NCBI RefSeq assembly: GCF_021347895.1
Contig: NC_067124.1
Location: 17,412,521-17,476,520, forward strand
Direction: 5' to 3'
DNA: 64,000 bases
DNA from: Acanthochromis polyacanthus
Taxonomy: Eukaryota > Chordata > Actinopteri > Pomacentridae
Shown: in pieces, positions 1-11,968 of the stretch
Layout: each line of letters begins with the position of its first letter
Numbering within the stretch: position 1 is the stretch's first letter
Notes under the pieces: generated by a model
Told to the model about the DNA's origin: nothing
Database searches by the model: none
The model's input: only the letters and a program-made list of their open reading frames with translations
Made by a program: the position numbers and the translations under genes

Positions 1-41
1 TTACTGTGTACTAGTACTACAGAGCTGATATATGACATCAC

Positions 42-3000
42 CTTGGAACTGGATCAGCTCAACTGATGTCATTCTCTCCCCATTTCTGAAAGAAACTGGA
101 CCCTGAAAATACACAGAGATGTTGAAATCATACCTGTAAACACACCTACAGCTCACTAATAAATAGTAATTAATCACTTAATCAATTAATGACAAACTAA
201 CACATGACACAAAACTGTTCCAGTAGCTTTAAATTAAATCACAAACTCCTGTTGTCACATTTCTGCCTGTGTAATTAAACACGATGTGAGTCAGTGAGAC
301 TTACAGGTGTGCTGCTGAACTTCACCTGAGCAGCTAGCTGCTTCCCCATTAGCTTACCGTCTCTATGTTAAGCTAAGCTAACCACATTTTCTTCTCATCT
401 CAAAATCATCGCCTCATTTAACCCTCTGACCCTCAGGTGTATGCTTCAGGTGTGTTCTGGTGTGTTTCAGGTGTGTATTTCAGGTGCATTTCAGATGTAT
501 TTCAGGTGTGTTTCCAGTGTGTTCAGGTGTATTTCTGGTGTATATTTCAGTTGTCTTTCTGGTGTATGTATCAGGTGTGCTAAAGTGTATTTCTGGTGTA
601 TGTTTTAGGTGTGTTCAGTTCACCGTGACTCCTTGGAACTGGGAGCCCTTCAGGACCTCCAGCAGCATCCTCTCCGTCGCCTCCTCGCCGACCGTCACGT
701 TCCGGTTGTACTTTTGTTGGTGTTTTTGCGCTTCCATGACCTGAACCAGAGCTCGGGCTGCGACCCAAACAGCATCGTAGACGAAGGAGTGCAGCGGGCC
801 GAGCTCAGAGTTCTGGTCCAGATGTCGCAGATATGAGTCCTGGTAGTCCTGAGGAGTCTGCAGGACGACAGTCACAGTTTCATCTGGTTGGTTTAGTTCT
901 GTTCTGTGTGGGCCAGACTGAGTTCTGCTTTTCTGCTGTGGAGATTCGGGAAACTAAACTCTGTAACAACCTGCAGCTTAGAAATTGATTTCACATGGAA
1001 CATAGTCAGTTTAATGTATGAAGGAAACAGATTAGTCTCATTTATCAAACTGCATCAGGGACCTGCTTTCTGTCTGATCTGATCACCAACATATTGCTTG
1101 GCTGCCTTGCTTCTGAAACTCAGCAGCTTCAGTGTGACGGAGGGTCAGCTGGCTCTGCCCAAAATTTGTTCAAAATGAGTTCAAATTTAGCCAAAATTAA
1201 TTTAAATTTATACAGAATGACTTGAAACATCACATCAGTAGGAAGTGGAGTCCACAGACAAGGAGCTGAATCAACTTTATGTCACTTTGGACCATTTTAT
1301 GTGTGCTTCTATATAATCATATCATAATATATAATAATCTTACTTTTTCTATAAAGTTACCAAATCAAATATGTCATTTTGGAACATTTTTTTGTTCTTT
1401 TGATCAAATTAAGAATAATTTTGGACAATTTTTATTTGTTCTGAACACATTCTAATTAAATTCTTAATTTTTGAATCATGTGGAACAAGTTTCAAGTCAT
1501 TTATGGAAAGTAGAGTCAGCCAGCAACTCTTTGTCTGAGTTACTTTGGGCAAATTTAGATTTTTAGAACAACTTTTTTCACTTTGGAGAAGTGATGTAAT
1601 TTAGAAGAAACATTTTGTGGGTCATACTATCCATCCATTCATTCTCTATACACCGCTTTATCCTCACTAGGGTCACGGGGGTGCTGGAGCCTATCTCAGC
1701 TGACTCAGGCGAAGGCAGGGGACACCCTGGACAGGTCGCCAGTCTGTCGCAGTCATATTCATACCTACTGGCAATTTAGAGTTATCAGTTATCTTCAGCA
1801 TATTTTTGGACTGTGTGAGGAAGCCGGAGTACCCAGAGAAAATCCACGCATGCGCAGGGAGAACATGCAAACTCCATGCAGAAAGATCCCAGGCCCAAGC
1901 CAGGATTTGAACCGGGGATCTTCTTGCTGCAAGGCGAAAGTGCTAACCACTACGGCACTGTGCAGCCCCTGGGTCATACAAGACTATTTCAAAATATTTT
2001 GAAGAAGTTTTTTCTTAATTTTGGACTCATTTCATGTCAGACTGTAACAGAAGTTCTGACCCGTCCAGAGACTCCGACTGTGTTGGTTCTGCTCAGCAGT
2101 CTGATCTGCAGCCTGATGGATCCGTCTGCAGCCGTCAGTAGACTGTTGGCTGAGCAGCCGGAAGCCTTCCAGCCGAGCCTCCAGCCCGGTCCTGTTCCGG
2201 ACACGATCCACTGGTACCGAGGTCCGAACAGGTTCAGTCTGTATGCCTGGACGGAAACACTGACAGTCAGAACCTGCTCTGACTGAACTCTGGACTTTAA
2301 TCTTGACACACAAAGGACAGAAACATGAGGGAGTGTGGCCACTGTGTGTCTCTGTGGTTGTTTTGTGTTGTGTTTGTTCTATGTTGTGTTGTTTTGTGTT
2401 GTTCTGTATTATGTTGTTTTGTGTTGTGTTGTTCTGTGCTGTGTTGTGTAGTTTTGTGTTGTGTTGTGTTGTTCTGTGCTGTGTTGTGTTGTGTTGTTTT
2501 GTGTTGTTCTGTGTTGTTCTGTGCTGTGTTGTGTAGTTTTGTGTTGTGTTGTTCTGTGCTGTGTTGTGTTGGTTTGTGTTGTTCTGTGTTGTTTTGTGTT
2601 GTGTTGTTCTGTATTGTGTTGTTCTGTGCTGTATTGTGTTGTTTTGCGTTGTTCTGTGTTGTGTTGTTATGTGACCTACGCAGCAGAAAACCTCCGACGC
2701 TGAATCATCTTCAAAGTGTGCGATGATGATGCGAACGTCTCGATCCTGAAATATCAGAACAAATGATGTGGCTGTAAATGAGGAGCTCTGATGGACTGTA
2801 AACTCAGAGTGTTCAAACTTGTGGTTCCTCCAGAACCTTCAGCTTCTTCAGGCTGCTGCAGGCGTCTGCAGAGAAACTTTCTGAGGCCACAAGCTGCACG
2901 TCGGCCTTCAGCAGCTGTCGGAGCAGATCCTTCTTCATCTGTTCACAAACAGAACACCTGAAGTGAGACGAGGACTGAACACGTCCAGAGGTTTTATGAG

Positions 3001-4760
3001 AGCATCAGCTGATCTGGGACCCAGTGCACCAGCTGCTGCTTTCACAAGTTTTCATACGAGTTTCAGTGTTTTAAAGTTTCAGAGATTCATAGTTTTGGGT
3101 TTAGAGTCACCTCAGAGAGTCGGGCTCCTTCTTGTGTGATGACTCCAACTCTGGTCCACCTGAAGCGCTGCAGCAGCTTCACTGCAGCCTGATTCAGGAC
3201 TCGGTCCGACGGCATGGTGCTGAACAGGTTCCCGAACCACTTCCTGTTGGACAGACTGGGGGACGAGGCAGCAAAGGACACCTAGGACAGCAGAGGTTAC
3301 CATGGTTACCTGTCAGAGCTTCACCACAGCACAGCACAGCGGCTGGGTGGTCCTGACCTGCACCAGGTGAAGAGCCGGCAGAGAGCGAGCGATGAGCGCT
3401 GTCACAGGTGGACACACCCCTCCAATCAGCAGCAGGTGCTTTGGCCCTGCCCACATGGCGTCAAACAGAGCTTTGAGCGCTTTGGCAGGATCACACTGAA
3501 GAACATGAAACAGCTGCAGTTACTGATGAAGATGTTCATAAAAACACACAAAACAACATCAGATCTGATGTTTCCTGTATAATAACACACATAACACATT
3601 ACAATATTTCATTACAGTTTCTCAACTGTGAAAATTTACTTCTTTGCCTTTAAATTACTTTAAAAATTTGTGTTTATTCATTTTAATCATCTAGCGGTTT
3701 ACGTTTACTAATTCTATTTTTCAAAATGAGACAGTTCTATTAATGAACCTGTACATGTAAATACGAGAGATTGTGAGAGATTTTTGCATACAGCTAATGT
3801 CCATCTCAAATTCCATTAGTTTATATCCACAGTAAAAAATAGTTATAGTTGCAGCTCTGTTACTTCATAAGGTCAACCTTCTCCTGCAGCGCCCCCTGCT
3901 GTGTAAGCCTCCACACAGCAGGGGGCGCTGCAGTCATGACATTAAGTTAAATTCACAGTTAAAACATTCATTTACAGTGGAGTTTATTACCACTTTAATC
4001 TACACTAAGGTCTGTATCAAACAAATACAGCTCAAAAAGTACAAATATTAGAAATCAGATGTTTACAATGCATGGCACAGCTGTATAATGAATAAATAAT
4101 GTCTTTGAAAAATAACCAAGAATACAGCTAAACCATTACAATTATGTATTTGTCAAAGCAGCATCACGTGACTTCACATTGAGACGTACATTATGTGACT
4201 CACACTGATTTTTCATGACTGATGACTTATATTTTGATGATGGTTTGATGCTTTAACACACTTTAATCTTATTTAGATAGTTATACCTTCTGTCAGCTGT
4301 TGAACTGCTTCTACTCTGAGCTGCGGTGAAACAAACCTTCTCAAGATTCAGTCAAAATATTTCACAGAACTAAACAACCAATAAATAAATACGAACAGAA
4401 AGTGAGACGGTGCAGCAACATGTTTCCTGAGTTTAGTTGTAAAAAGTTTCTGCACGGGTTCCTCAGTGAAGGTGAACACACTCAGACCAGCTACCTGTGC
4501 ACAGGTGAGACACCCACCTGAGAGTCCAGCAGCTGCAGCTGGACCTCGTAGTTTCCTAGCGGTGGTGGTTGGTCCTCCAGATCCTGCAGAGCCAGTCGGA
4601 CAGCAGGTAGCACGTCGGCCGTCAGGTTCTGCTTGCCCGACCCGGAGCTCAGCGGCATCATCCAGAGCACTGGCAGAGGGTGTCGAACCTGTGCCAAAAC
4701 CGGGTCCTGGGTCAGCCAGCAGAACCCCAGTAGCAGCAGCAGTCGTCCACAGAGAGCCAT
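42..4760 (-). CDS. GABA-B receptor subunit 2-like, N-terminal part (exons 1–8, 3' part beyond the window)
   Basis: Eight exons on the minus strand, in transcript order: 4518–4760, 3358–3495, 3111–3281, 2837–2938, 2680–2745, 2061–2246, 624–857, 42–102. All have AG/GT borders; exons 1–7 are whole codons and exon 8 ends in phase 1. The start MALCGRLLLLLGFCW is a signal peptide. About 400 residues then follow the Venus-flytrap ligand domain of class C receptors. Landmarks are GGVCPPVTALIARSL, VSFAASSP, TRVGVITQ, KKLK-DRDVRIII, RYQWIV and SFRNGERM, each aligning with GABBR2 in the right order. GABBR1 fits less well, because its GCSS motif is GVCP here. The family forms the G-protein-coupling half of the GABA-B heterodimer at the plasma membrane. 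From memory, similarity to mammalian GABBR2 is only about 40% in places, so I infer a divergent paralog rather than the true ortholog. The transmembrane and coiled-coil parts are not in view. Confidence 0.85.
1628..1970 (-). mobile_element. tRNA-derived SINE, full copy with target-site duplication
   Basis: Read on the minus strand, the element begins GGGCTGCACAG. It carries an A-box-like sequence (complement of 1939–1952) and a B-box-like GGTTCAAATCC (complement of 1903–1913), the RNA polymerase III promoter of a tRNA-derived SINE. It ends near GGATGGATAG. A 9-bp direct repeat GGGTCATAC at 1619–1627 and 1971–1979 flanks it. It lies in intron 6 of the GABA-B-like gene, in the same orientation as that gene. 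A second copy lies at 48333–48854. Confidence 0.85.
2335..2668. repeat. TGTTGT/TGTTC-rich simple repeat
   Basis: About 330 bp of degenerate GTTGTGTTGTTCTG units on the plus strand. It fills intron 5 of the GABA-B-like gene, whose transcript therefore carries an AC-rich tract here. Long reading frames in it are products of the short repeat and are not genes. Confidence 0.9.
3884..3933. promoter_or_regulatory. Perfect inverted repeat with paired CTCF-like motifs
   Basis: A 21-bp arm at 3884–3904 is repeated exactly in inverted orientation at 3913–3933, with an 8-bp spacer. Each arm contains CAGCAGGGGGCGCTG, which fits the CTCF core consensus (CCASYAGRKGGC type). The left copy lies on the minus strand and the right copy on the plus strand. 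It lies in intron 1 of the GABA-B-like gene, on the side facing tg. Binding is inferred from the motif only. A small foldback transposon tip is an alternative. Confidence 0.6.
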
Positions 4761-5038
4761 CCCGGTTTCTCTGCTCCCGATCCTGCAGAGAAACTTAGTA
4801 ATCCTGAGGATCTGTAAGCGGCTGAACTCAGACTGAGGAGATAAAAGGATCAACGTGGAGCCAAGAACCAGCTGGACTCTGACAGACTGACCAACAAAAC
4901 AAAGCCTAAAATGCAGCTCTGCACCGCCACAAATAAAGCTCTGATTCACTGAACAATTCACTGCTATTTTACAGATTTCCCTGTTTTGTTTAATCGCAGA
5001 TAATATCTATTGCAAAAAAAAAAAAAGAAAGAAAGAAA
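4761..5038. other. Upstream flank of the GABA-B-like gene
   Basis: About 280 bp between the start codon of the minus-strand receptor gene and the first composite transposon. It should hold the 5' UTR and proximal promoter of that gene. I see no clear TATA box. It ends in an A-rich run that became the transposon target. Confidence 0.4.
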
Positions 5039-5545
5039 GGACAAGGTACGTTTTATCCGTTTGATTCCCGGCTATAAAAGACACAAGCAGAAACAAAAAA
5101 TCAAGCCATTTTTTCGTTTTTTCGTTTTGAGCAAAAAACAAAAAAAACAGGAAACGGTTCGTTTTTTCGTTTTTTCGTTTTGAACAAGAAACAAAAAAAG
5201 AGGAAACGGTTCGTTTTTTCGTTTTTTCGTTTTCACCCCCAAAATGAAAATACGACTCAATATTCCGTTTCATTGGTGGGCGGGGCTTCGGAGCCTGCCA
5301 GTGCACAATAAAGCTCCTGCCCATCACAATAAAGCTCCTGCGCTGGCATTCATAGACAGACTGACTTTCATTGTATTGCCTGCCCCCACTGCACTTCCCC
5401 TAACTCTAAATCAAAGCAAGTCGTGTACACAGTAATGACAGTCATAACCAGTGGTGTAGTCTAGTTTTTTCTACTGGGTATACTCCAACCTCATAAACCA
5501 AAGCCAGGTCAGGTTCTCATATATGTGCGCGTGCACTCACATGTC

Positions 5546-5549
<4 letters not shown>

Positions 5550-5604
<55 letters not shown>
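5550..5604. repeat. (CA)n microsatellite in copy A
   Basis: Alternating CG then about 25 CA dinucleotides just inside the left inverted repeat. The equivalent tract in copy B is about twice as long. Confidence 0.95.
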
Positions 5605-5606
<2 letters not shown>

Positions 5607-6125
5607 CAGCAGCAGCTCCTTTATTTCAAACTACCAATTAGATACTTATAGACATTATAGCGTCAGCAGCTCCTCCTGCCATCAGGTAGAGCTGGTGTTT
5701 CCTCTTCATCAGGTAGAGCTGATGTTTCCTCTTCATCAGGCTCCCTTTCCTAAACTTTAACCTTAGCTCCAGCTGTAGTGTTCCCTAAAGCGGCAGTATT
5801 CACAGGACAAGCAACAGGCTTATTAAAACACTGAAATAGTTTCATTTTGCTTTGCTTTCTTTTTCTTATTTTTTCTCCACTGACTGATGTTGGATCATTA
5901 GAAGTTCTAGACTCATGTCCCTCTTCTTCTAAGCCAGGGGTATTCAGCTAAAATTCAGAAAGGTCCAGTCAGCAAAGGTCCAGAACATCATAATGTCTAA
6001 CTTGAGTTACTGTGATATATGCTGATGTAACCTGGTAGTTTTATTAGAGTCTGCCTGTAATCAAAAACTGACCGTCAAATAAATTCAGTACGGTTCAAAA
6101 ACATTTTGACATTTATTAATAAATA

Positions 6126-7040
6126 AGATACAAAAGATACGACTCTCAGAGCCGATGCTTTGTAGTGAATCTGAAGAGCCGACTCCTAACGTATTTAATG
6201 GAGTATGGAGTTTAACACTGTCCTCGCAGAAAACATGTTACTGGATCCTAGATTAAAGAAGCTTGCCTTCAGTGACAACAGAGCTGTTGATGAGACACTT
6301 CAGAGAATAAGAGCAGCAGTCTGACACCTCCACCATTAGAGGACCAAGTGGAGGAGGAACCTCAAACTTCTGCTGTGTGGAGGCTCTTTGATGGAAGAGC
6401 TACAGGAGATGATTCAAGAGAAATCCTACAGCTGATGTGGTAATGGAGGATCATATCTAGAGGAAGCCCTCATCCAACCAGCAGACGACCCACTGAGCTG
6501 GAGCAGGACAAGGCCTCGGTCTGCCCCACCTGGTGAAGGTGATGGAGGAGAGACAACTTCTTCCATCTGAGAGAATCTTCTCAAAAACACGGCAGATATT
6601 CACTGAAAGAAGAAATGTATCAGCTCATCCAAGCTCAGCCATCTGATTTTTTCTAAATGTCAGCCTGCTCTGAGGACATTTATACGGTTTGAATACTGAG
6701 TCTGGTTCTGTTTCTGTTCTGGTTCTGTGGGTTCATGTGCAGAGTTTTGTTCATTTATTTTTTGTGCAAAAAAGTTTGGTTGAAATAATAAACAAAAGCA
6801 AGAATACCTGTTTTTGTAACAGAGCAAATGTACAAAATGAGTCAATTATAAGGCTTCTCATAAAAACACTGAATGAAAAAGAGTTTGTCAAAACACAAAT
6901 GATTCATATTTGCCAGGTTAGGCAAAAACATGAGGCTACAAAGAATAATAAATTAGGAGCCATTTGGGAGCCGAAAGAACCGGCTTTTCTTTGGAAGCAG
7001 TGCCAAAAGCTGTCTGAAAAGAGCCGAACTTCCATCACTA
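6126..7040 (+). mobile_element. Nested hAT remnant in copy A, left end deleted
   Basis: The right end CATCACTA followed by CTGTCCTC matches the complete hAT copy at 9783–10708. The left terminus is missing because of a deletion relative to copy B. Plus-strand decayed coding reads LLDPRLKKLAFSDNRAVDE and then a broken C-terminal segment, like the hAT transposase dimerisation region. Stop codons interrupt it, so no functional protein is expected. Confidence 0.7.
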
Positions 7041-8240
7041 CTGTCCTCTCTGTCCCTCATCTCTCAGCTGCTTTTTGAAGGCAGAGCTGCGATGCGATTC
7101 AGCGACGTCATTGGCTGAGTAGCATCACGTGGGATGCCTGAACTCGTACATAATTGGTCTGTGCGTTTCTGAGCCGATAGACCAATGATAAACACTGGAA
7201 AGCTGTACCCTGCACCGGTAAAATAGAAGCGACCTGTCAAATTTACACCCGTATAGACGGCGTCTGGGTCCGGATCCGGACCGCGGTCGGCCTTTAGTGA
7301 ACCCTGTTCTCAGCCAGACACCTTCCCCCGTCCCATACAGCTTCACCGCTTCCTGACACAGAGAAAAGTGAACGTTATGTCAAAAAAACATACTAATACA
7401 TGTGTTTGCGCATTTTTAAGTGGTTATATGGAAATTCGGGACCTTTTCTAGTGGGTATAAGGCGTATACCTGCGTGTTTACACCCCTGGGTATACGTATC
7501 TTTGCGCATTTTTAAGTGGGTATACAGAAATTTGGAAAATTTTCTAGTGGTGGGGTGTATACCTGCGTATCACGTAGACTACATCACAGCTACATGTATG
7601 ACGTTTGTAGCAAAAACATAAAAATAAAAAAACGCGTGAAAATCATTTTAATTTTCAGAGTTAAGATGGATTAAATGCGCTGTCAAACAGCGCTGAGTGG
7701 AGCGGCTGACCGGACCAAGACGGCGGCCGTATTTCTCGCTGCACAATACCCCGAGCAACGTTGACCTGACCTGGCTTTGGTTTATGAGGTTGGAGTATAC
7801 CCAGTAGAAAAAACTAGACTACACCACTGGTTATGACTGTCATTACTGTGTACACGACTTGCTTTGATTTAGAGTTAGGGGAAGTGCAGTGGGGGCAGGC
7901 AATACAATGAAAGTCAGTCTGTCTATGAATGCCAGCGCAAGAGCTTTATTGTGATGGGCAGGAGCTTTATTGTGCACTGGCAGGCTCCGAAGCCCCGCCC
8001 ACCAATGAAACGGAATATTGAGTCGTATTTTCATTTTGGGGGTGAAAACGAAAAAACGAAAAAACGAACCGTTTCCTGTTGTTTTTGTTTTTTTGTTCAA
8101 AACGAAAAAACGAAAAAACGAACCGTTTCCTGTTTTTTTGTTTTTTGCTCAAAACGAAAAAACGAAAAAACGGCTTGTTTTTTTGTTTCTGCTTGTGTCT
8201 TTTATAGCCGGGAATCAAACGGATAAAACGTACCTTGTCC

Positions 8241-8338
8241 AAGAAAGACATTGTACTCCGAGTCCTAGCGTAAAATTGACATTGTTTTCAGGTGTTTGAC
8301 TTAAAAAAATGTAAACAAAAAACATTGTACAGATATTT
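8241..8338. other. 98-bp spacer between the two composite transposons
   Basis: Unique AT-rich sequence separating copies A and B. Its left edge carries the right target duplication of A (AAGAAA) and its right edge the left duplication of B (ATATTT). The two copies are therefore separate insertions, not one element with an internal repeat. Confidence 0.75.
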
Positions 8339-8837
8339 GGACAAGGTACGTTTTATCCGTTTGATTCCCGGCTATAAAAGACACAAGCAGAAACAAAAAA
8401 TCAAGCCGTTTTTTCATTTTTTCGTTTTGAGCAAAAAACAAAAAAAGCAGGAAACGGTTCGTTTTTTCGTTTTTTCGTTTTGAACAAAAAACAAAAAAAC
8501 AGGAAACGGTTCGTTTTTTCGTTTTCACCCCCAAAATGAAAATATGACTCCATATTTCGTTTCATTGGTGGGCGGGGCTTCGGAGCCTGCCACTGCACAA
8601 TAAAGCTCCTGCCCATCACAATAAAGCTCTTGCGCTGGCATTCATAGACAGACTGACTTTCATTGTATTGCCTGCCCCCACTGCACTTCCCCTAACTCTA
8701 AATCAAAGCAAGTCGTGTACACAGTAATGACAGTCATAACCAGTGGTGTAGTCTAGTTTTTTCTACTGGTTATACTCCAACCTCATAAACCAAAGCCAGG
8801 TCAGGTTCTCATATATGTGCGCGTGCACTCACATGTC

Positions 8838-8953
<116 letters not shown>

Positions 8954-9782
8954 GCAGCAGCTCCTTTATTTCAAACTACCAATTAGATACTTATAGACAT
9001 TATAGCGTCAGCAGCTCCTCCTCCTGCCATCAGGTAGACCTGATGTTTCCTCTTCATCAGGTAGACCTGATGTTTCCTCTTCATCAGGCTCCCTTTCCTA
9101 AATGTTAACCTTAGCTCCAGCTGTAGTGTTCCCTAAAGTGGCAGTATTCACAGGACAAGCAACAGGCTTATTAAAACACTGAAATAGTTTCATTTAGCTT
9201 TGCTTTCTTATTCTTATTTTTTCTCCACTGACTGATGTTGGGTCATTAGAAGTTCTAGACTCATGTCCCTCTTCTTCTAAGCCAGGGGTATTCAGCTAAA
9301 ATTCAGAGCGGTCCTGTCAGCAAAGGTCCAGAACATCATAATGTCTAACTTGAGTTACTGTGATATATGCTGATGTAACCTGGTAGTTTTATTAGAGTCT
9401 GCCTGTAGTCAAAAACTGACCATCAAATAAATTCAGTACGGTTCAAAAACATTTTGACATTTATTAATAAATAACTTTTATGTAACTGTATATCTTAGAA
9501 TAAAGTGCAGAACTTAAAAAAGCATGACCGAACAACCTGAATCAACTTCTATACATCTTTAACAATACATAAATCTCATAAATGTAAACATTTGAACACT
9601 TTTACATTTTTGTCTGTCTCATATCACTCCCCTAATATCTCTGCTGCTTAATGGGAGAACTGAGCTGCTGCTTGTTTGAGCCGTTCTCAAAACATATTTT
9701 GATTATGTTCATAGTTGAGAAAGCTGCCTTACAGCTGTTTGCTGAGCCAAACGTGGTCAGCATGTGACCACAGTCTGTCCTC

Positions 9783-10708
9783 TAGAGATGTATAAGGCAC
9801 AAAAGATACGACTCTCAGAGCCGATGCTTTGTAGTAAATCTGAAGAGCCGACTCCTAACGTATTTAATGGAGTATGGAGTTTAACACTGTCCTAGCAGAA
9901 AACATGTTACTGGATCCTAGATTAAAGAAGCTTGCCTTCAGTGACAACAGAGCTGTTGATGAGAAACTTCAGAGAATAAGAGCAGCAGTCTGACACCTCC
10001 ACCATTAGAGGACCAAGTGGAGGAGGAACCTCAAACTTCTGCTGTGTGGAGGCTCTTTGATGGAAGAGCTACAGGAGATGATTCAGAAGAAATCCTACAG
10101 CTGATGTGGTAATGGAGGATCATATCGAGAGGAAGCCCTCATCCAACCAGCAGACGACCCACTGAGCTGGAGCAGGACAAGGCCTCAGTCTGCCCCACCT
10201 GGTGAAGGTGATGGAGGAGAGACAACTTCTTCCATCTGAGAGAATCTTCTCAGAAACACAGCAGATATTCACTGAAAGAAGAAATGTATCAGCCCATCCA
10301 AGCTCAGCCATCTGATTTTTCTGAATGTCAGCCTGCTCTGAGGACATTTATACTGTTCGAATACTGAGTCTGGTTCTGTTTCTGTTCTGGTTCTGTGGGT
10401 TCATGTGCAGAGTTTTGTTCATTTATTTTTTGTGCAAAAAAGTTTGGTTGAAATAATAAACAAAAGCAAGAATACCTGTTTTTGTAACAGAGCAAATGTA
10501 CAAAATGAGTCAATTATAAGGCTTCTCATAAAAACACTGAATGAAAAAGAGTTTGTCAAAACACAAATGATTCATATTTGCCAGGTTAGGCAAAAACATG
10601 AGGCTACAAAGAATAATAAATTAGGAGCCGTTTGGGAGCCGAAAGAACCGGCTTTTCTTTGGAAGCAGTGCCAAAAGCTCTCTGAAAAGAGCTGAACTTC
10701 CATCACTA
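9783..10708 (+). mobile_element. hAT element nested in composite copy B
   Basis: Terminal inverted repeats TAGAGATG and CATCACTA follow the hAT pattern. An exact 8-bp duplication CTGTCCTC (9775–9782 and 10709–10716) is the hallmark of hAT insertion. Decayed plus-strand coding includes LLDPRLKKLAFSDN and a C-terminal dimerisation-like stretch, both broken by stops. At 926 bp it is much shorter than an autonomous hAT, so it depends on a transposase supplied elsewhere. Confidence 0.85.
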
Positions 10709-11968
10709 CTGTCCTCTCTGTCCCTCATCTCTCAGCTGCTTTTTGAAGGCAGAGCTGCGATGCGATTCAGCGACGTCATTGGCTGAGTAGCGTCACGTGG
10801 GATGCCTGAACTCGTACATAATTGGTCTGTGCGTTTCTGAGCCGATAGACCAATGATAAACACTGGAAAGCTGCACCCTGCACCGGTAAAATAGAAGCGA
10901 CTTGTCAAATTTACACCCGTATAGACGGCGTCTGGGTCCGGATCCGGACCGCGGTCGGCCTTTAGTGAGCCCTGTTCTCAGCCAGACACCTTCCCCTGTC
11001 CCATACAGCTTCACCGCTTCCTGACACAGAGAAAAGTGAACGTTATGTCAAAAAAACATACTAATACATGTGTTTGCGCATTTTTAAGTGGTTATATGGA
11101 AATTCGGGACCTTTTCTAGTGGGTATAAGGCGTATACCTGCGTGTTTACACCCCTGGGTATACGTATCTTTGCGCATTTTTAAGTGGGTAAACAGAAATT
11201 TGGAAAATTTTCTAGTGGTGGGGTGTATACCTGCGTATCACGTAGACTACATCACTGATCATAGCTACATGTATGACGTTTGCAGCAAAAAATAAAAAAA
11301 AATAAAAAACGCGTGGAAATCATTTTAATTTTCAGAGTTAAGATGGATTAAATGCGCTGTCAAACAGCGCTGAGTGGAGCGGCTGACCGGACCAAGACGG
11401 CGGCCGTATTTCTCGCTGCACAGTACCCCGAGCAGCGTTGACCTGACCTGGCTTTGGTTTATGAGGTTGGAGTATACACACTAGAAAAAACTAGACTACA
11501 CCACTGGTTATGACTGCCATTACTGTGTACACGACTTGCTTTGATTTAGAGTTAGGGGAAGTGCAGTGGGGGCAGGCAATACAATGAAAGTCAGTCTGTC
11601 TATGAATGCCAGCGCAAGAGCTTTATTGTGATGGGCAGGAGCTTTATTGTGCACTGGCAGGCTCCGAAGCCCCGCCCACCAATGAAACGAAATATGGAGT
11701 CATATTTTTATTTTGGGGGTGAAAACGAAAAAACGAAAAAACGAACCGTTTCCTGTTTTTTTGTTTTTTGTTCAAAACGAAAAAACGAAAAAACGAACCG
11801 TTTCCTGTTTTTTTGTTTTTTGTTCAAAACGAAAAAACGAAAAAACGAACCGTTTCCTGCTTTTTTTGTTTTTTGCTCAAAACGAAAAAATGAAAAAACG
11901 GCTTGATTTTTTGTTTCTGCTTGTGTCTTTTATAGCCGGGAATCAAACGGATAAAACGTACCTTGTCC

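Larger units (their letters stand above)
5039..8240. mobile_element. Composite DNA transposon, copy A (3.2 kb, long terminal inverted repeats)
   Basis: Begins GGACAAGGTACGTTTTATCC and ends with its reverse complement. The inverted repeats are about 475 bp (5039–5514 and 7764–8240). They contain tandem CGTTTTTTCG-type units, which create spurious lysine- or phenylalanine-rich reading frames on both strands. A short direct repeat (AAGAAA, or AAGAAAG if one terminal G is shared) flanks it. Inside are a (CA)n tract, a duplicated TCAGGTAGAGCTGATG segment and a nested hAT remnant. I see no intact transposase, so it is probably non-autonomous. The superfamily of the outer element is not clear to me. 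Confidence 0.8.

Noticed and set aside
2303..2726. Cys/Val/Leu-rich open frames of up to 133 codons
   Set aside because: They are translations of the TGTTGT simple repeat in an intron of the minus-strand receptor gene.
5007..8619. Lysine- and phenylalanine-rich ORFs near the transposon ends
   Set aside because: They arise from CGTTTTTTCG tandem units in the inverted repeats and occur on both strands in mirrored copies.
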